A DNA stretch of 35,785 nt from Prolixibacteraceae bacterium (GTDB lineage: Bacteria; Bacteroidota; Bacteroidia; Bacteroidales; Prolixibacteraceae), in assembly GCA_947475715.1 (NCBI GenBank), contig CANJNY010000039.1, positions 1 to 35,785 of the forward strand. Reading direction: 5' to 3'. A program made the translations under genes and the position numbers. The notes beneath the pieces were generated by a model, which saw only the letters and a list, made by a program, of their open reading frames with translations, was not told the origin of the DNA and did no database searches. This document shows positions 17,269 to 24,591 of the stretch, in pieces. The number at the start of each line of letters is the position of its first letter. The first letter of the stretch is position 1.

Positions 17269-17288
17269 AATACCCCCATCAGGGTATT
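17269..17288. repeat. Hairpin between degP and rpoD
   Basis: AATACCC (17269-17275) and GGGTATT (17282-17288) form a perfect 7-bp stem with a 6-base loop. It lacks a T-run. It ends at the presumed -33 element of the rpoD promoter, so it may be a weak terminator for degP, an operator, or both. Confidence 0.45.
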
Positions 17289-17317
17289 GTACAAAACCAC
17301 AAATGTTTGTAACTTTG
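17286..17317 (+). promoter_or_regulatory. Promoter of rpoD (Bacteroidota -33/-7)
   Basis: TAACTTTG at 17310-17317 matches the -7 consensus TAnnTTTG exactly, and ATTG at 17286-17289 sits 20 bases upstream as an approximate -33 TTTG. The start codon follows 20 bases after the -7 box, so the leader would be short. This is the best promoter match in the window. Confidence 0.6.
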
Positions 17318-17337
17318 CAAACTTTTAATCGGAGAGC

Positions 17338-18198
17338 ATGAGACAATTAAAGATTACAAAATCCATTACCAATCGCGAGAGTGCCTCGCTTGATAAATAC
17401 CTTCAGGAAATCGGTAAAGAAGAGCTAATTACAGTTGAAGAAGAAGTTGAATTAGCCCAACGTATCAAAAAAGGGGATCAGGCAGCACTTGAGAAATTAA
17501 CAAGGGCGAACCTCAGGTTCGTGGTTTCTGTTGCAAAACAATATCAGAATCAAGGCCTTAGCCTACCCGACTTAATTAACGAAGGTAATCTTGGCCTCAT
17601 TAAAGCTGCCGAAAAATTTGATGAAACCCGTGGTTTTAAATTCATCTCTTACGCTGTTTGGTGGATTCGCCAATCTATTCTTCAGGCTTTGGCTGAACAA
17701 TCCCGAATTGTCCGTCTTCCACTGAATCAGGTAGGTTCATTGAATAAAATCAATAAGGCTTACTCTAAATTCGAACAGGAACACGAAAGAAGGCCCTCTC
17801 CTGAAGAACTTGCAGAACAACTTGAATTACCTGCTGATAAAGTAGCCGATACCTTACGGGTTTCCGGAAGACATGTATCTGTGGATGCCCCGTTCGTAGA
17901 TGGTGAAGACAATAGTTTACTGGATGTATTAATCAATAACGACTCGCCAAGTGCTGACCGTGTTTTAATTGATGAATCGCTTTCCCGCGAGATCGATCGT
18001 TCGTTAACAACATTAACCGAACGCGAGGCAGATATTATCCGGATGTTTTTCGGAATTGCCTGCCAGGAGATGACCCTCGAAGAGATCGGCGAACGTTTTG
18101 GATTAACCCGCGAACGCGTAAGACAGATTAAAGAAAAGGCAATCAGACGTTTACGACATACCTCAAGAAGTAAACTGCTAAAAACATATTTGGGATAA
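17338..18198 (+). CDS. rpoD: Primary sigma factor RpoD (SigA, short Bacteroidota form)
   Basis: Housekeeping sigma factor of RNA polymerase, 286 residues, the compact form typical of Bacteroidota with no long region 1.1 or non-conserved insert. Region 1.2 is [16 protein letters not shown] (17-32). Region 2 includes [19 protein letters not shown], then the [13 protein letters not shown] core-binding part, and [13 protein letters not shown] for -10 melting. Region 3 covers [14 protein letters not shown]. Region 4.2 is the helix-turn-helix [19 protein letters not shown] near the C-terminus. It should recognise TTTG / TAnnTTTG promoters like the one directly in front of it. It is transcribed alone. 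Confidence 0.97.
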   Translation: MRQLKITKSITNRESASLDKYLQEIGKEELITVEEEVELAQRIKKGDQAALEKLTRANLRFVVSVAKQYQNQGLSLPDLINEGNLGLIKAAEKFDETRGFKFISYAVWWIRQSILQALAEQSRIVRLPLNQVGSLNKINKAYSKFEQEHERRPSPEELAEQLELPADKVADTLRVSGRHVSVDAPFVDGEDNSLLDVLINNDSPSADRVLIDESLSREIDRSLTTLTEREADIIRMFFGIACQEMTLEEIGERFGLTRERVRQIKEKAIRRLRHTSRSKLLKTYLG

Positions 18199-18227
18199 AA
18201 TTTATTTAAAATATTTGTTTTTTTTTC

Positions 18228-18255
18228 GTAGAGACGTACCGCGGTGCGTCTCTAC
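18228..18255. repeat. 28-bp near-perfect palindrome after rpoD
   Basis: GTAGAGACG (18228-18236) pairs with CGTCTCTAC (18247-18255) around the inner palindrome ACCGCGGT, with one T-G mismatch. It lies between convergent rpoD and the HD gene. A T-run comes before rather than after it on the plus strand, so it is not a classic terminator for rpoD. GTAGAGACG...CGTCTCTAC hairpins are common dispersed repeats in several bacterial phyla. Confidence 0.6.
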
Positions 18256-18340
18256 CCATTTTTACGCGGTGCGTCTCTACCCATTTTTACGCGGTGCGTC
18301 TCTACCCATTTATATGCTGTGCGTCTCTACCCATTTTAAT
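18241..18340. repeat. Four tandem copies of a 25-bp unit
   Basis: Unit GCGGTGCGTCTCTACCCATT followed by TTTAC occurs at 18241-18265 and 18266-18290 (identical), 18291-18315 (differs at the end) and 18316-18340 (more diverged). Each unit carries the right arm CGTCTCTAC of the adjacent palindrome, so the array seems to have grown by copying that arm. Confidence 0.85.
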
Positions 18341-18366
18341 CCGTATTCATTCGGATATGCGGGTAT

Positions 18367-18870
18367 CTATAAACCAATATGGGGATAGAGCATCCTTAAA
18401 TATCCCATCCCTGATTCTGTCCTGAAAATATTGTGCGCAAAATGGGTAATCTGATGATCTGACATCCGATCCTCCGATGAATTTACCAGGAAATCTGCCT
18501 CGACCAGCAATTGAAAATCAACACCGTCGACAGCAGTAAAAGTATGATGCTTACTGATAATAAAGCAGACACGATCAATTACAGTTTTACTGAAATCCAA
18601 AGCAGATAATATTTCTAAAGCAATGGATGGACCTTCGATTTCCTGATCCTTGCTGGTGCATTTCCCATATTTCATCTCTGCTACATGAATGCCAATATCA
18701 TGAAGCAAACCTGTTAATTCCAATATTTCCTGTAATTCATCATTTAACCTCTCAGACAGTCCAAGGTTTCTGGCATAGCCGTATACTTTAAGCGAATGTT
18801 CTATCCGTTTAAGATCACCTGAATTTTTTTGCATCATAGCAGTTGCAACTTTCCCAATCCGATTATCCAT
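18367..18870 (-). CDS. HD-domain hydrolase
   Basis: Small metal-dependent phosphohydrolase-like protein of 167 residues. HD-domain residues are visible: H25 (RIEHSLKVYGYA), the HD pair H57-D58 in LLHDIGIH, the KHH in ISKHHTF, and a late Asp in VEADFLVN. The likely substrate is a nucleotide, but the exact one cannot be inferred. Its start overlaps the 3' end of uvrB by 8 bases, so the two form a minus-strand operon and are probably translationally coupled. HD proteins of this size are common next to unrelated genes, so a role in repair is not implied beyond co-expression. Confidence 0.85.
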   Translation of the reverse strand: MDNRIGKVATAMMQKNSGDLKRIEHSLKVYGYARNLGLSERLNDELQEILELTGLLHDIGIHVAEMKYGKCTSKDQEIEGPSIALEILSALDFSKTVIDRVCFIISKHHTFTAVDGVDFQLLVEADFLVNSSEDRMSDHQITHFAHNIFRTESGMGYLRMLYPHIGL

Positions 18871-20890
18871 CCTGTCGTTGTTTTAATAATTCCTTGAGCC
18901 GGTACATCTCATCCCGAAGTCGGGCGGCCTCTATAAAATCAAGCTCTTTAGCGGCCCTGGCCATCTCTTTCTGGGTCATTTGAATCGTTTTTTCCAATGC
19001 ATCGGTGGTCATATATTTCACCACCGGATCAGCTGCCACATCACTCCGTTCTGGTGGAATGTATGCCCTGCCCATTGCCGATTTATCAGGACGGTATTCC
19101 AAACCGATGATCTCACGGGTTGGTTTAATAATCTGCGTTGGAGAAATACCATTGGCAATATTGTAATCATGTTGCTTTATCCTCCGGTAATTGGCAGAAT
19201 CAATGGTTCGCTGCATCGAATCGGTTATCTTATCGGCATACATGATTACCCGGCCATTTAAATTCCTTGCAGCACGTCCTGCAGTTTGCGTTAAAGAGCG
19301 TTCTGAGCGCAGGAATCCCTCCTTGTCTGCATCGAGTATAGCCACAAGCGACACCTCCGGCAAGTCGAGCCCCTCGCGTAAAAGGTTAATCCCGATCAGC
19401 ACATCAAAAACTCCCTTACGCAACTGTTCCATGATCTCAACACGCTCCATCGTATCCACATCGGAATGGATATATCGGCAACGAATATTCATCCGGTCAA
19501 AATACTTCTGTAACTCCTCTGCCATTCGCTTTGTAAGGGTTGTTACCAGCACCCTTTCATTCTTTTCAGACCGGATATGAATCTCCTCCATCAGATCATC
19601 AATCTGATTAATCCTGGGCCTGATCTCAATCTGTGGATCCAGAAGACCCGTTGGGCGAATGATTTGCTCTACGACAACCCCCTCACTTTTTTGCAGTTCA
19701 TAATCGGCAGGGGTCGCACTCACAAAGACGATTTGTTTGGCAATATCTTCAAACTCCTCAAATTTTAACGGCCGGTTGTCAATTGCAGCGGGTAAGCGGA
19801 AGCCATAATCGACTAGGGTAACCTTCCGTGATCTGTCTCCTCCATACATCGCATGAATCTGAGGCATAGTAACATGACTCTCATCAATCACCATCAGGTA
19901 ATCCTCCGGAAAATAATCAAGCAGACAGAATGGTCGTGATCCGGGTGCACGATTATCAAAATAACGGGAATAGTTTTCAATGCCCGGGCAATATCCCAGT
20001 TCCCGGATCATCTCAAGATCATAGGTTACCCGATCTTCAATCCTTTTTGCCTCCACATGTTTACCTGACCTCTTGAAGAAATCAACATGCTCCACCAAGT
20101 CATTTTGTATCTTCTTAATTGCCAATTGAATACTATCCTTTGTAGTGACAAATATAGTAGCCGGATAAATCACACAATTATCCATGCTCTTTATAGCATA
20201 GCCATTCTCTGCATTAAACAGGGCAATCTCCTCTATTTCGTCCCCGTAGAATACAATCCGGATCGCATCATCGGCATATGCAGGAAAGATATCTACAGTA
20301 TCTCCCTTTACCCTGAAATTACCGCGCTGAAAAAGGAGCTCTGTACGCGAATACATTGCATCAACCAGTTTGTGAAGAAAAACATTCCGACTAAAAATCT
20401 CGCCAACTTTAACGGATAACACATTGGCATGAAAATCCTGCGGATTTCCAATTCCATATAAACAAGAAACGGATGAGACCACAACAACATCCCTTCTTCC
20501 CGAGAGCAACGCCGAGGTGGTGCTTAGCCGAAGTTTCTCAATTTCCTTGTTGATCGATAAATCTTTCTCTATAAAGGTATCTGTGACCGGCAAATAAGCT
20601 TCCGGCTGATAATAATCATAATAGGAAACAAAGTATTCGACAGCATTTTCGGGAAAAAACTGTTTCATCTCACCGTACAGCTGAGCCGCCAGGGTCTTGT
20701 TATGACTTAAAATCAGCGTCGGTTTCTGTACCCTTTCGATAACATTAGCCATCGTGAAAGTCTTTCCTGAACCCGTAACTCCAAGTAATGTCTGATATGG
20801 AATACCAGTCTGGACCCCATCAACAAGCTGCAAGATCGCCTCAGGCTGATCCCCCGTCGGCTGGTAATCTGAAACTATTTTAAAATCCAT
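18863..20890 (-). CDS. uvrB: Excinuclease ABC subunit UvrB
   Basis: Damage-verification helicase of nucleotide excision repair; it takes DNA from UvrA and recruits UvrC. Its 675 residues match the family length. Visible: Walker A GVTGSGKT (37-44), the beta-hairpin YYDYYQPEAYLP used to test strands, the Walker B-like DESHVTMPQ, helicase motif FVSATPADYE, motif V/VI segments GINLLREGLDLPEV and QTAGRAARN, and the C-terminal UVR domain (LEKTIQMTQKEMARAAKELD, then FIEAARLRDEM). A -7-like box lies 26 bases upstream. It is followed by the overlapping HD gene. Confidence 0.97.
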   Translation of the reverse strand: MDFKIVSDYQPTGDQPEAILQLVDGVQTGIPYQTLLGVTGSGKTFTMANVIERVQKPTLILSHNKTLAAQLYGEMKQFFPENAVEYFVSYYDYYQPEAYLPVTDTFIEKDLSINKEIEKLRLSTTSALLSGRRDVVVVSSVSCLYGIGNPQDFHANVLSVKVGEIFSRNVFLHKLVDAMYSRTELLFQRGNFRVKGDTVDIFPAYADDAIRIVFYGDEIEEIALFNAENGYAIKSMDNCVIYPATIFVTTKDSIQLAIKKIQNDLVEHVDFFKRSGKHVEAKRIEDRVTYDLEMIRELGYCPGIENYSRYFDNRAPGSRPFCLLDYFPEDYLMVIDESHVTMPQIHAMYGGDRSRKVTLVDYGFRLPAAIDNRPLKFEEFEDIAKQIVFVSATPADYELQKSEGVVVEQIIRPTGLLDPQIEIRPRINQIDDLMEEIHIRSEKNERVLVTTLTKRMAEELQKYFDRMNIRCRYIHSDVDTMERVEIMEQLRKGVFDVLIGINLLREGLDLPEVSLVAILDADKEGFLRSERSLTQTAGRAARNLNGRVIMYADKITDSMQRTIDSANYRRIKQHDYNIANGISPTQIIKPTREIIGLEYRPDKSAMGRAYIPPERSDVAADPVVKYMTTDALEKTIQMTQKEMARAAKELDFIEAARLRDEMYRLKELLKQRQDG

Positions 20891-20915
20891 AATAAATTAA
20901 AGAATTTCCCAAGGG

Positions 20916-20923
20916 CAAAATTA
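20916..20923 (-). promoter_or_regulatory. -7 box for uvrB
   Basis: Read on the minus strand this is TAATTTTG, an exact TAnnTTTG, about 26 bases before the uvrB start codon. The -33 region is not convincing. Confidence 0.4.
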
Positions 20924-20987
20924 ACTTTTTAATGGTGAAAGATGAACAGTTAATGATGAATGGTGAATAGTTGTAAATCCAGATTAA

Positions 20988-21047
20988 GCATTAACCATTA
21001 TAGTATTAACCATTATAGCATTATCCACTATTGCATTAACCATTATT
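20988..21047. repeat. Four tandem 15-bp AT-rich units
   Basis: The units GCATTAACCATTATA, GTATTAACCATTATA, GCATTATCCACTATT and GCATTAACCATTATT follow each other at 20988-21047. The last unit overlaps the stop codon of the HAD gene. The flank at 20941-20972 (TTAATGATGAATGGTGAAT) is a degenerate inverted form. Such simple AT repeats are common in Bacteroidota intergenic DNA. Confidence 0.8.
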
Positions 21048-21657
21048 CGATTTCCTTCCCAGTGGTTACGTCATAATATTTCGTCACGTCAACCCACATC
21101 ATACCGGCACGTTCTGCTGCATCGATTCCAAGCTGTCCATCCTCATAAACTTCGCAATCTGAGGGTTGGACCCCGATAAGTTCAGCAGCTTTTAAAAAAG
21201 TATCAGGGAAAGGTTTATGATTAACAACATCTTCGGCAGCAACAACATGTTCGAAACAATCCTTTACACCTGCAATTTCAAGGGTCTTCCAGGCCAGATA
21301 TTGTGAACCTCCGGTTCCGCATGCCATTGGAATCTTTCCCTTATATTCCCTTATGATATTCACTACAGGTTCGATCGGTTTTGCTTTATGCATATTTTGC
21401 TCATAACGCTTCTCTTTCAATAACGTAAATGCCAGTTCATCAAAGTCAAGATTAAACTTATTCTTAAGGTATTGACTGGTTTGAAATGCAGGAATACCCG
21501 TTACTTCAACAAATAGTTCAGGGGTGAAATCAATCCCTTGCTCTGCGGCAGTCTCCCTCCAGGCGATAAAATGAACGGGCATAGTATCACAAATTGTTCC
21601 GTCGATATCGAAAATCAACCCCTTTGCAAGCGGGTTTGGTGTTAATTCATTCTCCAT
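21043..21657 (-). CDS. HAD-family hydrolase, beta-phosphoglucomutase-like
   Basis: Protein of 204 residues from the proposed start. It has a complete HAD motif set: FDIDGTICDT (nucleophile Asp and acid/base Asp), a helical cap, a GTGG motif II region (MACGTGGSQYLA), K in NHKPFPDTF, and VYEDGQLGIDAA for motif IV. The IDGTICDTMPVH pattern and the cap resemble beta-phosphoglucomutase/sugar-phosphatase members (YqaB-like). The open frame reaches 21681, but MENELTPNP at 21657 fits the family better. It is divergent from the membrane-protein gene at 21771. A sugar phosphate is the likely substrate; the exact one is unknown. Confidence 0.88.
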   Translation of the reverse strand: MENELTPNPLAKGLIFDIDGTICDTMPVHFIAWRETAAEQGIDFTPELFVEVTGIPAFQTSQYLKNKFNLDFDELAFTLLKEKRYEQNMHKAKPIEPVVNIIREYKGKIPMACGTGGSQYLAWKTLEIAGVKDCFEHVVAAEDVVNHKPFPDTFLKAAELIGVQPSDCEVYEDGQLGIDAAERAGMMWVDVTKYYDVTTGKEIE

Positions 21658-21678
21658 ATTTATCCTATATTTAATCCT

Positions 21679-21686
21679 CAAAAATA
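21679..21686 (-). promoter_or_regulatory. Possible -7 box for the HAD gene
   Basis: On the minus strand the bases read TATTTTTG, matching TAnnTTTG, about 22 bases before the ATG at 21657. This also argues for 21657 rather than 21681 as the start, since 21681 would fall inside the promoter. Confidence 0.4.
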
Positions 21687-21770
21687 AGAATATAAAAGTT
21701 TATCGCTATTTTATTAAATTGTTAACAACAAAATCCTTATTTTGCATCTTAATAAAAGGGATAAAAAACG

Positions 21771-22196
21771 ATGAATACACAGTTCTATTTACCAACAGTA
21801 CTCCCGCAGTGGGGAATATTTGCAGGGGTTGTTTTACTTACAATTGGCTATGTGGACAAAAGGAATTTGTGGACACTTCTGGGATGGATAACTCTGATTT
21901 TGGCAGGTTTGACCTCGCTATATTTTAATCTTTTCGGGGGTTTATCCACCTTGGGTGAATCAACAGGACAAGAAATTATTTCAGGTTTGATAACGTCTAC
22001 CGGATGGCAGTCGGCTACAGGAGGAGTACTTGCCCTCTCCTCTCTACTCCTTTATCTTTATAAATCAAAACGTTATCCTATACTGGGAATTCTTACGATT
22101 ATTTATTTCATTCTGATTTTCTTTCTTTATACGCAGGTATCGGCATTATCAGGAAAGACAAATAAAACAGAAATAAAGACTCATCAGAAAGAATAG
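21771..22196 (+). CDS. Small four-helix membrane protein, function unknown
   Basis: I do not recognise this family. The 141-residue protein has four predicted membrane helices (roughly 13-27, 34-52, 82-95 and 103-121) and a charged lysine-rich C-terminal tail (SGKTNKTEIKTHQKE). The segment between helices 2 and 3 contains a GLSTLGESTGQEIISG loop. It precedes another small membrane-anchored protein by 59 bases in the same direction, so the two may be co-transcribed. No catalytic motif is visible. Confidence 0.75.
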   Translation: MNTQFYLPTVLPQWGIFAGVVLLTIGYVDKRNLWTLLGWITLILAGLTSLYFNLFGGLSTLGESTGQEIISGLITSTGWQSATGGVLALSSLLLYLYKSKRYPILGILTIIYFILIFFLYTQVSALSGKTNKTEIKTHQKE

Positions 22197-22255
22197 AAAT
22201 AAAGAGAAACAAAAGAAACAGATCGAAATAAAATCACTGACATACAATAAATTAT

Positions 22256-22789
22256 ATGACAAATGAACTAAGTTCCGTTTGGGAAATTTTAAAAATAACA
22301 CTTCCCGCATTAATCGTATTTTTAACAGCTTATTTTCTGATCAGGGATATGCTTGAAAGTGGTCAAAAACGCAGGGAGTTTGAGTTTCGGATGAATAACA
22401 CTAAAAATGTTACGCCAATAAGGTTGCAGGCATATGAAAGGCTGGCGTTATTACTGGAACGAATTTCTCCGCAATCGCTCTTGATCAGGGTTCCTCCGCA
22501 TGATCTGACCTCTTCCGATTTTCACCATCAATTACTGGCTTCTGTTCGTCAGGAATTTGAACACAACCTCTCACAGCAGATCTATGTTTCTCCAATCCTT
22601 TGGGAGACCATTCGTGGGGCAAGAGAGAACCTGATAAGCATCATTAATAAATCTGCAGAAGAGGTCGATCGGGACGCCCCTGCCCTGTTGCTTAGTAAAA
22701 AGATCATCGAAAATTATATCGATGAAGAGAACCAGGTTATCTTGATCGCGATGAATGAGCTTAAAAAAGAGATCGGAAAACTGTTTTAA
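22256..22789 (+). CDS. Membrane-anchored conserved protein, function unknown
   Basis: Protein of 177 residues with one N-terminal membrane helix (about 13-28, ITLPALIVFLTAYFLI), then a basic stretch (SGQKRREFEFRMNNTKNV) and a largely helical soluble domain with PIRLQAYERLALLLERI and a coiled-coil-like C-terminus. It resembles an uncharacterised Bacteroidota family of the same length that I know only as hypothetical. It follows the four-helix protein gene and precedes a strong hairpin, which marks the end of the unit and the beginning of the accessory region. Confidence 0.78.
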   Translation: MTNELSSVWEILKITLPALIVFLTAYFLIRDMLESGQKRREFEFRMNNTKNVTPIRLQAYERLALLLERISPQSLLIRVPPHDLTSSDFHHQLLASVRQEFEHNLSQQIYVSPILWETIRGARENLISIINKSAEEVDRDAPALLLSKKIIENYIDEENQVILIAMNELKKEIGKLF

Positions 22790-22815
22790 GAAATCGTTTC
22801 GCCGGTTTAAGCGTG

Positions 22816-22853
22816 AAGCCCTGACTTGTTTTTGCAGGAACAAGTCAGGGCTT
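22816..22853 (+). terminator. 15-bp perfect hairpin, probable bidirectional terminator
   Basis: AAGCCCTGACTTGTT (22816-22830) pairs exactly with AACAAGTCAGGGCTT (22839-22853) across an 8-base loop. The T-run is short (CTTTA). It lies between a plus-strand gene and the minus-strand vapC remnant, so it can serve both. Confidence 0.7.
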
Positions 22854-22868
22854 TACTGTGGATATCTG

Positions 22869-23249
22869 TTACCCTCTTAAAATTTCCAAGCCCTTAATCC
22901 TGCTAAAGTGCTTAAAATTAAGCGTGGCGAGTGGAATATTAAATGTAATTGCAGTAGAGCCAATGAATATATCAGCCAAGTCGATAATTTTATTCTCCTT
23001 CAATAAACTTAAATAGATCTCAACTGAAGTACTGGAACATGCTTTATCAAAAGGAATTACTTTTAATTGTTCACATAAAAAATTCTAATATTCCGAGTGA
23101 GCTTTTCTGTTGCCTACTCCAACCTCATAATGGGTAATGGAAGATATACAAAGATCATTGTCTTGCCTGGACAAGGTATAAAACAGTGTCTTCTCTTTCT
23201 CCTTTTTACGAAATAACTCAATTAAGACCGAGGAATCCAGCAAAATCAT
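22869..23249 (-). pseudogene. VapC-like PIN-domain toxin, interrupted by an in-frame TAG
   Basis: Reading from ATG at 23249 gives MILLDSSVLIELFRKKEKEK and onward for 54 codons, then a TAG at codon 55 (23085-23087), then the same frame continues to a stop at 22869 for 126 positions in all, the normal VapC length. PIN features are present on both sides of the stop: D5 in LLDSSVLIE, the Glu of THYEVGVG (42), and after the stop IIDLADIFIGSTAI and LATLNFKHFSRIKGLEIL. The start overlaps the antitoxin stop as ATGA. No frameshift is needed, so a single base change would explain it. Either a fresh pseudogene or a base-calling error. Confidence 0.8.
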
Positions 23250-23473
23250 CGAATTCTTGATTTATTAAGGTGTAACCTGGCCATATTAAAATCATTCAAA
23301 TCAGTATCACTCCAGGTTGGAGCGTTCAAAATAATTTCCTGCAAATTGCCGGATATATTTTTCGATGATATTTCTGACTGCAATGTAAACGACAATTTTT
23401 CAATCTCCTTTTTTGGAAGTTGATGGATCAACTTAAGTATTTGATTATAATCGATTTCGATTCTTAATTCCAT
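23246..23473 (-). CDS. VapB-like antitoxin partner of the PIN toxin
   Basis: Protein of 75 residues, MELRIEIDYNQILKLIHQLP and onward, with a helical KKEIEKLSFTLQSEI segment and a charged C-terminus. It has no strong DNA-binding signature that I can name, but size, position and the ATGA overlap with the PIN gene are those of an antitoxin in a VapBC-type operon. Short Bacteroidota proteins with the same ...LPKKEIEKL... start commonly precede PIN genes. If the toxin is dead, this gene may persist as an orphan antitoxin. Confidence 0.68.
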   Translation of the reverse strand: MELRIEIDYNQILKLIHQLPKKEIEKLSFTLQSEISSKNISGNLQEIILNAPTWSDTDLNDFNMARLHLNKSRIR

Positions 23474-23891
23474 GATGTTTAAATTTGATAGTCAAAGATA
23501 CACAAAATTTAATGAGTTTAAAAATCAGTAAATTATATTGAGATATTCTTAAGTGATTAAACTTTTAAAGATAATTAAGGTTGGAAAATAGAAAACCTCA
23601 CTGCAGCGACCGGGTGACTTTCAATTCCTGAACCCGCTCATCCGGTCACTTTTAGATGTTTCAAACTTTTTGATAATCAATAAAATAACTTTTTTTATTC
23701 CCTGTTTTAATTTTGTTTCCATAAATATGTTTAGTAGATTTGTTTTGCTTAAATCTTTAAACATAACCGATGAAATCCATCCATTTCTATTCTCCCCATT
23801 TTAAAAAAGATGATCTTCCAAAAGATTAATCCAGTATCTTTACCATTTGGTAAATTTGGATAATCCACTTCATTATTAATTCCTTTAGTAA
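23474..23891. other. AT-rich gap with a palindrome
   Basis: No intact gene. An inverted repeat of the GTGACCGGGTGAC family lies at 23607-23650. The rest is AT-rich. A 19-codon open frame begins at 23770 and has no recognisable character. Confidence 0.5.
23607..23650. repeat. Palindrome of the GTGACCGGGTGAC family, copy 1
   Basis: GACCGGGTGACT at 23608-23619 pairs imperfectly with TCATCCGGTCAC at 23639-23650. The core is the same as in the elements at 28634-28680 and 31600-31645. Confidence 0.6.
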
Positions 23892-24164
23892 ATGCTTAAC
23901 AAAGAAAAACTCAACAATCTTGTCGGCGAACTGTGGAAAGGGGCAAAGAAACTTCGTGGTAAGTTTAAAGCCTATGAATACCAGGCCGTAATACTCCCGA
24001 TGATCATGATCCGCCGGATTGAATGTATGCTAATCCAAAGACGTGATGAAATTGAAGCAGATCTAAAGAAAGCTTTCCCAAATATTTCAAAAGAAGAGAT
24101 CCAAACGAACAGAGATATTATTACCAACATCGATTGTAGCTTTAGTTCCGATGGACACAGTTAG
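23892..24164 (+). pseudogene. HsdM N-terminal fragment (type I modification subunit)
   Basis: The 90-residue frame begins MLNKEKLNNLVGELWKGAKK, then LRGKFKAYEYQAVILPMIMIRRIECMLIQRRDEI, which is the N-terminal helical domain (HsdM_N) of type I methyltransferase subunits (compare LWxxADxLRGxxxxxEYKxVILPLxFLRRLE). It stops after 90 residues, whereas HsdM has about 500 or more; the SAM-binding and NPPF motifs are absent. The following DNA goes into an HsdS C-terminal fragment, so a deletion of roughly the HsdM catalytic part plus most of HsdS explains the arrangement. Confidence 0.8.
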
Positions 24165-24217
24165 TAAATTTGGAGATATTAAGTCAGCTAATGTTTGTGA
24201 ATATCAGGAAATAATAG

Positions 24218-24505
24218 GTGGTCTTAATTGGTAAATACATTTATTATTTCACGCGAACCCTAAAATTCAGACAAGAGGCAGAGGCAAATACGAAAGGGGC
24301 TGCAGCACAACAGAGAGTTGTTCCTGAAAATATTTATAATGCTAAAATTCAATACCCAAAATCGACCAAAGATCGAAACAAAATAGTACAAAAGATTGAG
24401 AATTTCAAAAGTATTACGATTATTGAAAAACAAATTGAAATCCTGTTAGCCTATAAAAAGAGTTTGATCCATGAGGTAGTAACGGGCAAGAAACAGGTGG
24501 TTTGA
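24218..24505 (+). pseudogene. HsdS C-terminal fragment (type I specificity subunit)
   Basis: The frame from about 24250 to 24505 encodes GAAAQQRVVPENIYNAKIQYP and on to IVQKIENFKSITIIEKQIEILLAYKKSLIHEVVTGKKQVV, matching the end of a second target-recognition domain and the conserved C-terminal helix of HsdS (pattern EKxIELLKEYRxSLIxEVVTGK). The GTG at 24218 is just the first start-like codon in the frame. Most of HsdS is missing. Together with the HsdM piece this is a relic of a type I restriction-modification locus. Confidence 0.78.
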
Positions 24506-24591
24506 GTCTCGGTAGTTGATTTTACTGGCAAGGTGCCTGCAATTGGGGATGTTTTTATTCTTTTAATTTAGAATCGTTTAATCCTTATTAA

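Noticed and set aside
18241-18340. Regular 25-bp repeats resembling a CRISPR array
   Set aside because: The units are directly adjacent with no unique spacers and no cas genes are nearby; it is a simple tandem array.
18980-20419. Several plus-strand open frames of 60-129 codons inside uvrB
   Set aside because: They are shadows of uvrB, which has every helicase motif on the minus strand.
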